Assembly: GCA_015222755.1 (NCBI GenBank)
Contig: JADFVX010000108.1
Coordinates: 1-6,629 of the forward strand
From: Pseudomonadota bacterium
GTDB lineage: Bacteria; Desulfobacterota; JADFVX01
DNA length: 6,629 bases
Reading direction: 5' to 3'
The position numbers and the translations under genes are program-made. Below are positions 1 through 5,936 of this stretch, piece by piece (the first letter of the stretch is position 1; each line of letters begins with the position of its first letter). The notes beneath the pieces were generated by a model. It worked only from the letters and a program-made list of their open reading frames with translations. It was not told the DNA's origin and did not search any database.

Positions 1-2
1 TA

Positions 3-752
3 GTCAAGCTTATGGCTATGGAATACCGCAGCATAGTGGCAGATTTTCTATTTGTACGTGTATCCCAGTTTTATGGTGGAAAGGTCGGCGAAAAGAAAAG
101 TCCGGTAAAAGAAGACTGGCAGTGGTTTTACCGCAACCTTGACCTTGTAACCGAACTGGACCCCTGGTTCCAGGATCCCTACTATCTAGGCAACGGTATG
201 CTCACCTGGGATGCAAAGATGTATAAAGAGGCAAACGTTCTGCTGAAAAAAGCTACTGATGCAAGAACATGGGACTGGTGGTTCCCCTTCATGCTCGGCT
301 TTAACAAATTCTTCTTCCTCGGTGAAAACAAGGAAGGTGCGGAATATCTGCTTAAGGCATATGAACGGCCAGGAGCCTGGACAATATTGCCAAGTCTTGC
401 CGCGCGTCTTTATCATGATGACAGGAAGACAGATAATGCAATCACATTTCTGACCGGTTTCTGGAAAAATGAAAAAGATGAAAAGGTGAAAAAAGCTTAT
501 GCCGTCCGAATCGAAGCGCTAAAAAAGATATCCATCCTTGAAAAAGCGGTTGTGCGCTTCAAACTGAAATTTGGCAGGCTGCCTGAGAATATGGATAAAA
601 TGTTGATTTATGGAATCATTAAAGGAGTTCCTAAAGATCCTTATGGCGGGCGTTTCTACATCGACGAAAGAGGTGCTGTCAGGACTACCAGCAAACTCGC
701 CTTTGCAACGATAGAAAGACAAAAAAAAGAGGCCTTACAAAAACAGAAGTAA
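3..752 (+). CDS. TPR-like helical protein, 5'-truncated by the window edge
   Basis: The reading frame is open from base 3 with no in-frame stop upstream, and the first ATG (base 12) lies inside what looks like a conserved block, so the true start is probably outside the window. Numbering from that ATG (246 residues), residues 5-22 carry the pattern YRS-x2-AD-x2-FVR-x2-QFYG, followed by an LDP at 49-51. From memory, this arrangement (GYR..AD..W....QY(Y/F)G then LDP) is typical of TPR-type proteins seen in deltaproteobacterial genomes. Residues about 55-165 are aromatic-rich amphipathic helices consistent with degenerate TPRs. The C-terminal part has G188-R-L-P and D209-P-Y-G-G, a pattern reminiscent of pseudopilin-like C-termini (G.LP..., DP(Y/F)GG, strand). 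The role is unknown; a scaffold or envelope-associated function is only a guess. No signal peptide can be judged because the N-terminus is missing. The gene ends 10 bp from the convergent DUF362 gene. Confidence 0.8.
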   Translation, partial: VKLMAMEYRSIVADFLFVRVSQFYGGKVGEKKSPVKEDWQWFYRNLDLVTELDPWFQDPYYLGNGMLTWDAKMYKEANVLLKKATDARTWDWWFPFMLGFNKFFFLGENKEGAEYLLKAYERPGAWTILPSLAARLYHDDRKTDNAITFLTGFWKNEKDEKVKKAYAVRIEALKKISILEKAVVRFKLKFGRLPENMDKMLIYGIIKGVPKDPYGGRFYIDERGAVRTTSKLAFATIERQKKEALQKQK

Positions 753-762
753 AAGAACTAAC

Positions 763-1899
763 TCAAGACCTTCCTTCAAGCAGCTTGAGCAACCAACCCT
801 GCTTTGGCGTTATCGCCCCCTCGGGACATACCTCCTGGCAGCAGAAACAATGAATACAGTCACGGTAATAGATATCTATCTTTTTGTCTTTTACCGACAT
901 AACATCCGTGGGGCAGACATTTACGCAATCATTACATAAGGTACAACGGTCATGGTCCACATCCGGCTTAGCTGTAACGGCATTCTTGAAGTATCGCCGC
1001 ATAAATGGAGGGCCGAACATCATATCTATAGTCTTTGCCGGCTCAAATCCCTGAACCTTTAGCTCTGCCAGCTCAGCACCTCTGAGCTCTAGCTCGGAAA
1101 GTTCAGTCCCTGTGATCCCCCTGGCTTTTGCGACAGAGAAAAGCGGCACCTCCAGCGCCTTAAGTCCCAGTACATCAACTATCACCCTGTCCATCGCCAG
1201 TGCATCGGCAGAGGCAAAGAGCAAGCCAAGATCCCTGGGCTTGCCACTGCCGGGGCCATTTCCCTCCATCGCTGTTATCCCATCGGCAATGGTAAGTACG
1301 GGATTTATAGTTCGGTATATGTCCAGGATCAGGCCTGCAAAATACTCCCTCTTAACCCCCGCCTTAAAATGCCACTGCGGTTTCCGCTTGCCAACCACAC
1401 AACCGAAGCAGTTTTTAACTCCCAGTGTGACGTACATTTGGGCATGGGTCTTTACCTTGGGAAGATTGATCACCTTGTCAGCGTCGAGCACTTCCTTTGA
1501 AAGCTCAAGCGTTTGAAAGGTGCTGCCATCAGCGGTCTTCGCCTCTACAGACTCCTTCAGTTCGATAAGCCTGGCGCCCGTCCTCTCGGCAACACCGGTC
1601 ATCCCCGTCTCATCGAAGATCTTCTGTATCTTTCCGATACCGGGGCTGTCTCCGATGGTCACCACCCCACCCGCCTTCTGTACTTCTCTCACCACGGCCT
1701 CCACCAGTGCAGGATGTGTCGTAACAGCCCTTTCCGGTGACGCTGCCTTTAGCAGGTTCGGTTTGATCAGTACCCGCTCCCCCGGTTTGACGAAGGCGCT
1801 CATCCCACCCAGTTGGTCCAGCAGCTTCTCCAGTCTGGCAGCCAGCCCTGCGGGATCGTAGCTTTCGCATTTTAGAATAGAAACAACAGACTTATGCAT
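763..1899 (-). CDS. DUF362 domain protein with two C-terminal [4Fe-4S] ferredoxin motifs
   Basis: A 378-residue protein. Residues about 1-300 match the DUF362 layout as I know it: a VLIKPNLL strand near residue 43, a THPALVEAVV helix near 61, a GDSPG loop, an NLPK-x-KTH segment followed by TLGVKN-x-FG, then an ADGI-x-AMEGNGPGSG loop and an ASADALAMD segment. The C-terminus holds two classic CxxCxxCxxxCP motifs, C319/C322/C325/C329 and C348/C351/C354/C358, which should bind two [4Fe-4S] clusters; C353 is an extra cysteine inside the second motif. No signal peptide or membrane segment is seen, so it is probably a cytoplasmic electron-transfer or redox protein; the reaction for this family is not established in general. 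The ATG at 1897-1899 is preceded by GGAG only 2 nt away, a tight ribosome binding site. Length and domain order look intact. It stands alone on this strand. Confidence 0.93.
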   Translation of the reverse strand: MHKSVVSILKCESYDPAGLAARLEKLLDQLGGMSAFVKPGERVLIKPNLLKAASPERAVTTHPALVEAVVREVQKAGGVVTIGDSPGIGKIQKIFDETGMTGVAERTGARLIELKESVEAKTADGSTFQTLELSKEVLDADKVINLPKVKTHAQMYVTLGVKNCFGCVVGKRKPQWHFKAGVKREYFAGLILDIYRTINPVLTIADGITAMEGNGPGSGKPRDLGLLFASADALAMDRVIVDVLGLKALEVPLFSVAKARGITGTELSELELRGAELAELKVQGFEPAKTIDMMFGPPFMRRYFKNAVTAKPDVDHDRCTLCNDCVNVCPTDVMSVKDKKIDIYYRDCIHCFCCQEVCPEGAITPKQGWLLKLLEGRS

Positions 1900-1959
1900 A
1901 ACTCCAGTCTACTGCAATAACTATAAATAATTCAACGGTTCTTTGGCTTGAGAATTTTC

Positions 1960-1987
1960 TTGACCTGAACAGCGATGGAGTGATATT
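1960..1987 (+). promoter_or_regulatory. Possible sigma-70-type promoter for the LuxR-type regulator
   Basis: TTGACC (1960-1965, 5 of 6 matches to the -35 consensus) is followed after 16 bp by GATATT (1982-1987, 4 of 6 matches to the -10 consensus). It faces the regulator at 2074 and would give a leader of roughly 80 nt. This rests on sequence match only, in an AT-rich gap where chance hits are common. Confidence 0.3.
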
Positions 1988-2073
1988 TCTAGCCTTGGGG
2001 TGGCAGGTATCTATTATTCACATCTGTACCCAATTCCATCAAAAACTTCTATTATTGGCATTCAAGCAACTTT

Positions 2074-2739
2074 ATGGATAAAGCCTCGTCATATGAAACC
2101 CACGTTGCCCTTGCCTTTGGCAACATCCTCTTTTCTGAAGGGATCAAAAGACTGATCTCAGAGGAATCAAACGGCACAGCTATAAGGCCTTCAATCATCG
2201 ACACAGGAAGTTCCAATCCGCTACAGGGAATCAGGGCAGCCAAACCTGAAATCATACTGACGGATTTTACCACTCTCTATAACCAGCTCAACCTGCTGCC
2301 GGAGCAGCACGGCTTCAAGATCATACTCTTTGATACAAACTGCGGCGACAGCAACATCGTACATGCCTTGGTTACCAAGGGGATCCGTGGGGTCATTCGT
2401 GCCGATGCATCGCCAAAACACCTGATAAAGGCGCTACAGCTTGTAAAGAAAGGGGATATATGGCTAGACAAGGGAACAGTCAAAAATCTCGTTACTGATA
2501 TGAACCCGACAAAAAAACGGTCTGAATACCTGCTTACACCAAAGGAGAAGGAGGTCGTCATACTTGTCAGCAAGGGGTGCAGCAACAGGGAAATCGCCGG
2601 AAAACTCTTCAACAGCGAAGCGACCGTCAAAACCCACCTCTACCGGATATACCGAAAGCTGGACATCAAGAACCGCTCCCAACTGGTCACATTCATCCTT
2701 ACACACCCTGAAAGTATCAGCACAACCACCACTGCATAA
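2074..2739 (+). CDS. NarL/FixJ-type LuxR-family transcriptional regulator with a degenerate receiver
   Basis: A 221-residue protein. Residues about 10-135 have the length and fold pattern of a receiver domain: a V-A-L-A strand, an F-SEGIKRLI helix, a KPEIILTD strand, a KIILFD strand and a GIRGVIRADASP-x2-LIKAL segment. Residues about 152-209 are a LuxR_C/GerE helix-turn-helix: LTPKEKEVV at 154-162, SNREIAGKLF at 170-179, TVKTHLYRIYRKL at 184-196, and IKNRSQLV at 198-205. D64 occupies the phosphoacceptor position, but the acidic pair expected after strand 1 is replaced by F15-G16-N17, the switch Thr/Ser position reads D87, and the conserved Lys reads R109. It is therefore probably phosphorylation-independent, while DNA binding looks intact. 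The ATG at 2074 is the only usual start after the in-frame stop at 1990-1992, yet no good Shine-Dalgarno sequence precedes it. No sensor kinase gene is adjacent. Confidence 0.92.
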   Translation: MDKASSYETHVALAFGNILFSEGIKRLISEESNGTAIRPSIIDTGSSNPLQGIRAAKPEIILTDFTTLYNQLNLLPEQHGFKIILFDTNCGDSNIVHALVTKGIRGVIRADASPKHLIKALQLVKKGDIWLDKGTVKNLVTDMNPTKKRSEYLLTPKEKEVVILVSKGCSNREIAGKLFNSEATVKTHLYRIYRKLDIKNRSQLVTFILTHPESISTTTTA

Positions 2740-2808
2740 GTACTAACTTCTATACACCGATTTTAAAGCACTCCTTAATGACTAGCGGTATCCCCCTCCT
2801 GTGGAAGT

Positions 2809-2828
2809 GGCCCAAAAGGCCTTATTTT
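2809..2828 (+). terminator. Weak possible terminator after the LuxR-type regulator
   Basis: GGCC (2809-2812) and GGCC (2818-2821) can pair around a CAAAA loop, followed by TTATTTT. The stem is only 4 bp, extendable slightly with a bulge, so this is a marginal call based on position and the T-rich tail. Confidence 0.2.
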
Positions 2829-2965
2829 CTGTCAACCTAAAGTTGTAATACTTTTGATGTTATTTTTAACCACTGGATGTATTGTTTTCGTCCTTACCCT
2901 GGGATAGACTTCATTCAAATTTCTGCATATGGTTTTTTAGGGGAAAAAGGGGGAAGCCAGTCATC

Positions 2966-3307
2966 ATGAAACTTAGCATTTGTCCGCGCTGCACGAAAGC
3001 TTTCTATGCGGAAAAAACACCTTTAATCACCTGCACCTCCTGCGGGTTCTCCTTCCACTCACGTAAAGAAACAAGGATCAAGGCTGAAATGGAACTGGCC
3101 CTATCCATCTATGGCGTTAGCAAAGCTGCCCGTATGCAGGATTATTCACCTGCCGGCACGATGATCACCTACGATGGCCAGGCACTCCCGCTAAACAGCT
3201 GCTTTGACCTGGAGGTAAAGGAACTGAAGATAAACCGATCTGCCCGTACTGTCTGGACAAAGAAGACCTTCAAAAACAGGCATGCATCGGGATTACGGTT
3301 TATATAG
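2966..3307 (+). CDS. Small zinc-ribbon plus PilZ domain protein (putative c-di-GMP binding)
   Basis: A 113-residue protein. C6-x2-C9 and C23-x2-C26 form a likely zinc ribbon. The rest reads as a compact PilZ domain: R33-KET-R37 fits the RxxxR motif, D59-Y-S-P-A-G64 fits (D/N)xSxxG, and the tail R-T-V-W (94-97) followed by G109-L-R-F-I fits the final PilZ strands (usually VVW... GLRF). In known PilZ proteins these two motifs contact cyclic di-GMP, so binding is predicted with no key residue missing. No signal peptide or membrane segment: cytoplasmic. The frame is open further upstream to a TTG at 2882, but the 28 extra residues look non-conserved, while the ATG at 2966 has a GGGGGAA stretch about 11 nt upstream and starts just before the zinc ribbon. 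The output partner is unknown; the zinc ribbon may mediate protein or nucleic acid contact. It lies between a regulator and two exported proteins. Confidence 0.82.
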   Translation: MKLSICPRCTKAFYAEKTPLITCTSCGFSFHSRKETRIKAEMELALSIYGVSKAARMQDYSPAGTMITYDGQALPLNSCFDLEVKELKINRSARTVWTKKTFKNRHASGLRFI

Positions 3308-3468
3308 TTACTCAATTTATGAATGAATTAATAAATATTTTTAAAACTTTCAATACAGGAGGGGATGATAAAAATAAAAGGAGCTGAAAAAGTTAAGAAG
3401 CTATAAAGATGCACAGTTTCTGAAAAAAAACAGGACAAATTAAATCATATTAATCAGGAGGTTTAAAA
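3308..3468 (+). promoter_or_regulatory. AT-rich leader region upstream of the coiled-coil secreted protein
   Basis: This 161-bp gap is strongly AT-rich. It holds an SD-like AGGAGG at 3357-3362 just 2 nt before an ATG that opens a 13-codon frame (3365-3406), a second purine-rich AAAAGGAG near 3376-3383, and finally the clear AGGAGG at 3456-3461 used by the gene at 3469. I cannot pick out a convincing -35/-10 pair. It may be a long untranslated leader, but the function is inferred from position only. Confidence 0.3.
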
Positions 3469-4356
3469 ATGAAAATTTCTAATATCTTGTTATCGCTACT
3501 TATATCTGCCGCACTTTCTTCCACCAGCTTTGCAGGCAGTAGCCCAAAAGGCAAGCCATTTGTTGCTATCAATGATCAGATCGTAGAGGTAAATGGTGCC
3601 ATCAGCTCTATAGAAGAACAGATCGAGGAATTAGTTGCTAGCGTCGATACTCTAGAGGAGCGCGTCGGTGCAAATGAGCAAGCTATTACAGACTTGCAAG
3701 ACGAGAATGCCATTTTGGAGACACTTGTCGCCGAGAATGCGACAGACATTGCGACAATCAATGCGCTGATTTCCGACCTTCAGGCAGAAAATGACCAACT
3801 AGCCATAGATATCGCCGCAAACACGGGTGATATTGCCACACTGCAAGCGACTGTTGATGCAAATGCATCGTTGATAGCGACTCTTCAAGCGGCAATTGTA
3901 GACGTAAACATCAACCTCGGCATCGGTTTGGCTGACCTGCAGGGTCAAATTGATAACAATTTAGCACTCATTGGTGGCTTGCAAGGTCAGATCAGTAATA
4001 TCAATTCATTATTGGCCGCTAAGCAAAATATCGTTAATGGAACCTGCCCATCGGGATATTCAATCCGTCAAATCTATCCCAATGGCAGTGTGGCATGCGA
4101 ATACGACGATACTGGCAGCACCTCAATATCCAGGGTTGTGGTAAGTAGACGTACTGACGGCGCGGCGACGGGTAGTTGGCACAGCGTGACGGTAGCTTGT
4201 CCTTCTGGATATACGGTAACTGGCGGTGGTTTCCACATGCATGATCAGAAAACCCAAGAGTCACAACCGTATGGGAACGGCTGGCGTGTAGCTACATTTA
4301 ATAACGGGTATTTCAGAGATATCATTGTCTATGCAAACTGCATCAGACTAAATTAG
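3469..4356 (+). CDS. Secreted coiled-coil protein with cysteine-containing C-terminal module
   Basis: A 295-residue protein. The N-terminus is a Sec signal peptide: K2, a hydrophobic core at about 6-16 and a likely cleavage after S-F-A22. Residues about 35-185 are a long heptad-rich coiled coil; within it, 89-144 form four consecutive 14-residue units, three with a (E/A)NxxxIAT pattern. The C-terminal part has four cysteines: C193 and C210 in a CPSGYSI-x-QIYPNGSVAC segment, and C244 and C291 in a CPSGYTVTGGGF ... YANC segment, likely two disulfides. Such CP(S/A)G-x-(S/T)-(I/V) ... dG-x-V-x-C modules end many exported proteins of environmental bacteria, as I recall. AGGAGG at 3456-3461, 7 nt before the ATG, is a near-ideal ribosome binding site, suggesting high expression. 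A fibrous surface or periplasmic, possibly trimeric, adhesin-like role is inferred. No anchoring domain (YadA-type barrel, LPXTG, PEP-CTERM) is visible. Confidence 0.88.
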   Translation: MKISNILLSLLISAALSSTSFAGSSPKGKPFVAINDQIVEVNGAISSIEEQIEELVASVDTLEERVGANEQAITDLQDENAILETLVAENATDIATINALISDLQAENDQLAIDIAANTGDIATLQATVDANASLIATLQAAIVDVNINLGIGLADLQGQIDNNLALIGGLQGQISNINSLLAAKQNIVNGTCPSGYSIRQIYPNGSVACEYDDTGSTSISRVVVSRRTDGAATGSWHSVTVACPSGYTVTGGGFHMHDQKTQESQPYGNGWRVATFNNGYFRDIIVYANCIRLN

Positions 4357-4374
4357 TCGGTAGTCTCGGGAAGC

Positions 4375-4398
4375 GTCTGGCGTCGGAGGGCGCCAGGC
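4375..4398 (+). terminator. Strong hairpin without a T tract after the coiled-coil gene
   Basis: GTCTGGCG (4375-4382) pairs with CGCCAGGC (4391-4398) with one G-T pair, and T83-G90 and C84-G89 extend it to 10 bp around a GGAG tetraloop. It begins 18 bp after the stop codon. There is no T run behind it, so it may be an mRNA 3'-end stabiliser or processed end and not a classical intrinsic terminator. Confidence 0.4.
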
Positions 4399-4413
4399 AA
4401 CCTTAGGCTGTAC

Positions 4414-4419
4414 TATAAT
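4414..4419 (+). promoter_or_regulatory. Possible -10 element (TATAAT) upstream of the HAF-repeat gene
   Basis: A perfect TATAAT lies about 100 bp before the ATG at 4522 and just after the 4375-4398 hairpin. The -35 position (CGCCAG) does not match consensus, so support is partial. If used, it would separate this gene from the preceding one. Confidence 0.3.
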
Positions 4420-4424
4420 AATTT

Positions 4425-4473
4425 AAGCCCAGCTGTGTGCAAGGTAACCATTTAATATGCGATCTTTGGGCTT
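4425..4473 (+). promoter_or_regulatory. Long-range stem in the leader of the HAF-repeat gene
   Basis: AAGCCCA (4425-4431) is perfectly complementary to TGGGCTT (4467-4473), enclosing 35 nt that contain a small GGTAACC palindrome (4443-4449). It would lie at the very 5' end of a transcript starting after the TATAAT at 4414. It does not match a riboswitch motif I recognise, including the cyclic di-GMP-I consensus. Confidence 0.25.
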
Positions 4474-4521
4474 TACAGTCTATTTTGCTAACAAACATAA
4501 AAAAAGGGGGAGGTAAAAGTC

Positions 4522-5874
4522 ATGAAAAGAAGAATACTGATAACCGTGGCACTTCTGGCAGCTTTTATGTACTCAACACCGGTATTGGCGGTAGAAATGG
4601 TACATATCGAAGGACTTGGTGGGGCATACTTTACTGAGGCAAATGCAATAAATGACCTGGGAGAGGTAGCTGGATGGGACACTAATGAAGAAGGATATAC
4701 GTTCGGGTTTCGTTGGTCTGCCGCTAGTGGGGTCAGCATGCTAAAGCCTTTTGCTGGAAGCTGGAGCATGGCTTACGGAATTAACGATAACGGTGACATA
4801 GTTGGTGGTAGCGGCCCTTTAGTTATAGCCGGAGAGCTCTCAAAGGTAAGTGAAGTTGCAACTTTATGGACTAAAAAAGGAGAGGTTACTGCACTTAGCA
4901 ACAGCAAAACTTTTGCCATGGATATTAACAATCTTGGTCAAACCGTTGTTTATTATTATGACTACACCAATAAAACTCCAGTAGCACTAATTTATGGTCC
5001 AGATATTAAAATTGAAGTAGGCGCTGGGTGGCCTACAGCAATGAATGACAATGGTCAGGTTGTCGGTATGCATAATGGGAATGCTGTTCTTTGGACATTG
5101 GGAGATAAGGGATTATATGAGGAGGAAGTAATAGCTTATAGTGGCTCCGCACTTGATATAAACAACAATGGTCAAATTGTTGGCCATTACTTAAATGAAT
5201 TTACTAAAGAACGGCATGCCTTTTTATGGGAAAATGGTATCTTGACAGACCTGGGCACACTTGGTGGTAATTATAGTGAGGCAAACGGTATAAATGACTT
5301 CGGCCAGGTTGTAGGCTGGAGTTACTTGGCTGCAAGCGATTCTGAGACCACATCAGAAACATTAGAAAAATTAGAACCTTTATCTCAACCTAAAGGGAAT
5401 GCCTTTCTCTGGGAAAATGGTGTCATGACTGACCTGGGATCTACTGCATGCTATCCCGGCAACAAAATGATGATGGAGTCTCGTATCAGAAGGTTTTCAA
5501 CCTGCAGCGAGGCCCTGGCAATCAATAACAGGGGACAGGTGGTGGGTCGCGACACTACTCTTAAAGGTAGTTTTGCCGCTATGTGGACTGTTCCAATACC
5601 GCCTCAAACACCTGAAGAAGAGGTCACACAAATTACAGACGAGATAGAAAACATTGTTTCTGCCGGGAATCTTAATCAGGGTGAAGGCTCTGCGCTGAAC
5701 TCAAAGCTTGATGCCGCAACACAGCAATTTAACGAGGGTAATACAACTGCAGGATGCAATGGTCTGCAAGCCTTTATCAACCAGGTCAATGCCAAGATCA
5801 AATCAAACAAATTGTCACAGGAAGAAGGTCAGGCACTGATAGATGCGGCAAGCAGTGTGACTGCATGTAATTAA
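4522..5874 (+). CDS. Secreted HAF-repeat protein with C-terminal FIMAH-like domain
   Basis: A 450-residue protein. K2-R3-R4, a hydrophobic core at 5-16 and V-L-A23 form a clear Sec signal peptide. Residues about 35-345 hold seven copies of an (A/G)-x-IN-(D/N)-x-G-x-VVG motif (near 42, 86, 133, 173, 212, 256, 333). The HAF signature is best preserved as HAFLWENG-x2-TDLGTLGG at 232-249 and NAFLWENG-x2-TDLGS at 293-307, so a repeated beta-rich, perhaps propeller-like, exported domain is likely. After a PIPPQTPEEE linker (about 358-367), residues 368-450 resemble the FIMAH domain: helical, with an L-x-AFINQVNAKI core at 415-425 and ending in LIDAA. C310/C328 and C412/C449 are candidate disulfides. 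GGGGGAGG with about 8 nt spacing precedes the ATG. No membrane anchor or sorting signal is seen after FIMAH, so it is periplasmic or released. The ligand or partner is unknown. Base composition is somewhat more AT-rich than the DUF362 gene. Confidence 0.92.
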   Translation: MKRRILITVALLAAFMYSTPVLAVEMVHIEGLGGAYFTEANAINDLGEVAGWDTNEEGYTFGFRWSAASGVSMLKPFAGSWSMAYGINDNGDIVGGSGPLVIAGELSKVSEVATLWTKKGEVTALSNSKTFAMDINNLGQTVVYYYDYTNKTPVALIYGPDIKIEVGAGWPTAMNDNGQVVGMHNGNAVLWTLGDKGLYEEEVIAYSGSALDINNNGQIVGHYLNEFTKERHAFLWENGILTDLGTLGGNYSEANGINDFGQVVGWSYLAASDSETTSETLEKLEPLSQPKGNAFLWENGVMTDLGSTACYPGNKMMMESRIRRFSTCSEALAINNRGQVVGRDTTLKGSFAAMWTVPIPPQTPEEEVTQITDEIENIVSAGNLNQGEGSALNSKLDAATQQFNEGNTTAGCNGLQAFINQVNAKIKSNKLSQEEGQALIDAASSVTACN

Positions 5875-5909
5875 TAACTGTTTTTCTTTGTCACAGGAAA
5901 TGCTTTTCA

Positions 5910-5936
5910 GGGAGGGTCTGGGACCCTCCCTTTTTT
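5910..5936 (+). terminator. Intrinsic (Rho-independent) terminator of the HAF-repeat gene
   Basis: GGGAGGGTC (5910-5918) and GACCCTCCC (5922-5930) form a perfect 9-bp GC-rich stem with a 3-nt loop (TGG), followed directly by TTTTTT (5931-5936). It begins 36 bp after the stop at 5872-5874. This is a textbook terminator for the + strand and ends the transcription unit. Confidence 0.93.

Noticed and set aside
770..790. Inverted repeat TCAAG-CAG-CTTGA near the convergent gene ends
   Set aside because: It lies inside the coding end of the DUF362 gene, is only 5 bp and has no T tract, so it is not called a terminator.
1112..1861. Plus-strand open frames opposite the DUF362 gene (1112-1516, 1513-1740, 1520-1861)
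   Set aside because: They lie wholly inside a well-supported gene on the other strand, have Ser/Pro-rich low-information translations and show no ribosome binding sites or family motifs.
2882..2965. N-terminal extension of the PilZ protein from a TTG start
   Set aside because: The 28 extra residues show no motif, and the ATG at 2966 begins directly before the zinc ribbon with a purine-rich site upstream.
4357..4521. Cyclic di-GMP riboswitch in front of the HAF gene
   Set aside because: The region has stems but lacks the conserved GEMM-I core, so the link to the PilZ gene by a riboswitch is not supported.
4437..4637. 66-residue plus-strand frame overlapping the HAF gene start
   Set aside because: It overlaps the signal peptide coding region of a strong gene and has no ribosome binding site or motif.
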